From positions 1 through 64,000 of the forward strand of contig JADKFA010000002.1 in the NCBI GenBank assembly GCA_016717725.1: a stretch of DNA of 64,000 nucleotides, in the 5' to 3' direction. Both the position numbers and the translations under genes were made by a program. Shown here piece by piece: positions 63,164-64,000 of the stretch. Below the pieces are notes generated by a model. It searched no databases. It was not told the origin of the DNA and saw nothing but the letters and a program-made list of their open reading frames with translations. This DNA comes from Bacteroidota bacterium. GTDB lineage: Bacteria; Bacteroidota; Bacteroidia; AKYH767-A; OLB10. Each line of letters opens with the position of its first letter. The stretch's first letter is position 1.

Positions 63164-63735
63164 ATGAATCGCAGGGAATTGACTTAAAAATAAGATCTCT
63201 ATTTTATTGTGTCTGAGGCTGCCCGGGCCGGGGAAAAATTAAACGTGGCGACCGAAGCCAACCGCAAAAACCGCCTTTTCTCTCTCTGTATTTGCGAGTT
63301 CCCTCGGGCAGCGTTAAAAAAAATGATGTTGGCTGAGGCTGCCTTCGACAAGGTCAGGTAGCTCTCGATGTTGGCTGAGGCTCTCGAGGCCAACCTACCT
63401 GCTGCCCGCGAGAAAAAGCAGAAAGAGAAAGAGCGCGAGTGCGGAGGTTTTAATCCAGAATTTATCTTTCACTCCAAATGGTTATCGGGACTGTCTGGCG
63501 TGTTCACTGCAACAGCTCAAGATAACTTCAGACCAAAAGGTAAAAATATTGAAGGATCTCTGTTCGAAAGTGTGGGCAGGCCGTCCACGCAACAGCGCGA
63601 ACCGAATTTCGCTTTACCGATAGAGAAAGGAAAAAGCGATGCAGATTGTTCAGTTGTTGCAAATGATTGGATTTAGCAGACTGCGAAAATCGGTTGGTCC
63701 CGATAGCTATCGGGATGGGTGGCGTGCTTTCTTTG
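63164..63735. repeat. Intergenic dispersed repeats with an imperfect inverted repeat
   Basis: I see no credible gene. An imperfect inverted repeat has its left arm at about 63266-63312 (AACCGC..TTTTCTCTCTCTG...CTCGGGCAGC) and right arm at about 63401-63450 (GCTGCCCGCGAGAAAAAGCA...GCGGAGGTT). GTTGGCTGAGGCT occurs twice near 63329 and 63370. TCCCGATAGCTATCGGGA lies at 63698-63715. The 102-codon frame at 63368-63676 falls in this repeat DNA and lacks protein features. Confidence 0.65.
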
Positions 63736-63766
63736 GTTACTTTCTTTTCACGCAAAAGAAAGTAAC
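63736..63766. repeat. 13-bp perfect palindromic hairpin, intact repeat copy
   Basis: GTTACTTTCTTTT, loop CACGC, then AAAAGAAAGTAAC. It is preceded by GGCGTGCTTTCTTTG. This is the uninterrupted version of the repeat broken at 3546-3650. The following 63767-64000 is AT-rich with a fragment (about 63903-63945) matching 3413-3456; nothing else is seen. Confidence 0.75.
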
Positions 63767-64000
63767 AAGTAATATGAAAAGGAAATTTTAGTAAGATAAA
63801 ATGAAATTATATTCTAGAGATTTCGAAAAGTTTCATTGTAGATAATTACAAAATAAGAAATTGAATTTTGTTCATTCCATCGCATGGAGCTTCCAAGCAA
63901 TAGCGCGAACCAATTTTTCTGCCCTCATGAGGCTCAGGCAGCAAAGCATAATGATAAACAGATAACAGATCGACAGATACCAATTGTAACAAATCGTTCT

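Noticed and set aside
63368..63676. 102-codon open frame
   Set aside because: It lies wholly in GC-rich dispersed-repeat DNA, crosses inverted-repeat arms and encodes no recognisable protein pattern.
1..64000. CRISPR arrays, rRNA and tRNA genes
   Set aside because: The only tandem array (44080-44249) has no spacers, and no rRNA-like or cloverleaf-like sequence was noticed; a tRNA scan could not be run.

Overview
This window looks like low-GC DNA from a member of the Bacteroidota, probably an environmental Chitinophagales/Sphingobacteriales-type organism. The evidence is at least seven secreted proteins with type IX secretion (T9SS) C-terminal sorting domains, a PorT-like outer-membrane protein in a hldA-ubiE-porT cluster, a DUF3467 gene just past rpoC, LytS-type TPR kinases with a LytTR regulator, -7 promoter boxes of the form TAnnTTTG, and many dispersed 'gcgcagccttagcg...ctttgcgagaaa' intergenic repeats. 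I saw no rRNA, tRNA or CRISPR array. The species is not identifiable by eye.

Layout. 1-3200: lesion-ridden 3' end of rpoC, its terminator, and a group II intron sitting immediately behind that terminator. 3964-8885: DUF3467 protein, an LPG-synthase-type membrane protein whose frame is broken at an A_AAA_AAG heptamer, a GT2 glycosyltransferase, a TPR/PD40 exported protein and a DEDDh exonuclease. 9234-13661: tandem leucine-rich-repeat T9SS proteins with nearly identical tails. 14075-20782: a GT2/phosphoglycosyltransferase-like fusion, recR, a sodium:solute symporter, an NfeD protease and a LysM/RlpA-like protein. 20842-26224: giant lipase-CUB-PKD T9SS protein with a beta-helix partner. 26719-32324: two paralogous TPR sensor kinases and one LytTR response regulator. 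32510-37642: T9SS proteins, then two orphan genes each followed by a ~125-bp homologous palindrome. 37766-43765: B12-binding radical SAM protein, a 54-aa membrane protein and a BNR-repeat T9SS protein. 44247-47942: proline dehydrogenase, aroB, aroA. 47943-51708: an inserted segment. 51751-59025: membrane proteins, lipoproteins, split GldM-like domains, DUF2911. 59104-63151: FAD oxidoreductase, porT, ubiE, hldA. 63164-64000: dispersed repeats.

The most unusual structure is 47943-51708. A C-terminal shard of a histidine kinase follows aroA, and the matching N-box shard of what looks like the same kinase precedes a second copy of the aroA 3' end (~590 bp). A DUF3843-like gene and a MntA/HepT toxin-antitoxin pair lie between. 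This order is what a single (Campbell-type) crossover would give if a circular DNA carrying kinase-N/aroA-3'/kinase-C had integrated at aroA. That is inference. The next most interesting items are the twin palindromes behind the orphan genes (36575-36698 and 37512-37642), the GldM D2-D3 and D4-like domains in separate genes, and the dnaX-like slippery site at 4588-4594.

Several coding regions carry single-base lesions (rpoC, the intron ORF, 4355-5340, 40245-43765). Some are probably sequencing or assembly errors, and frame-based claims in those regions should be read with that in mind.
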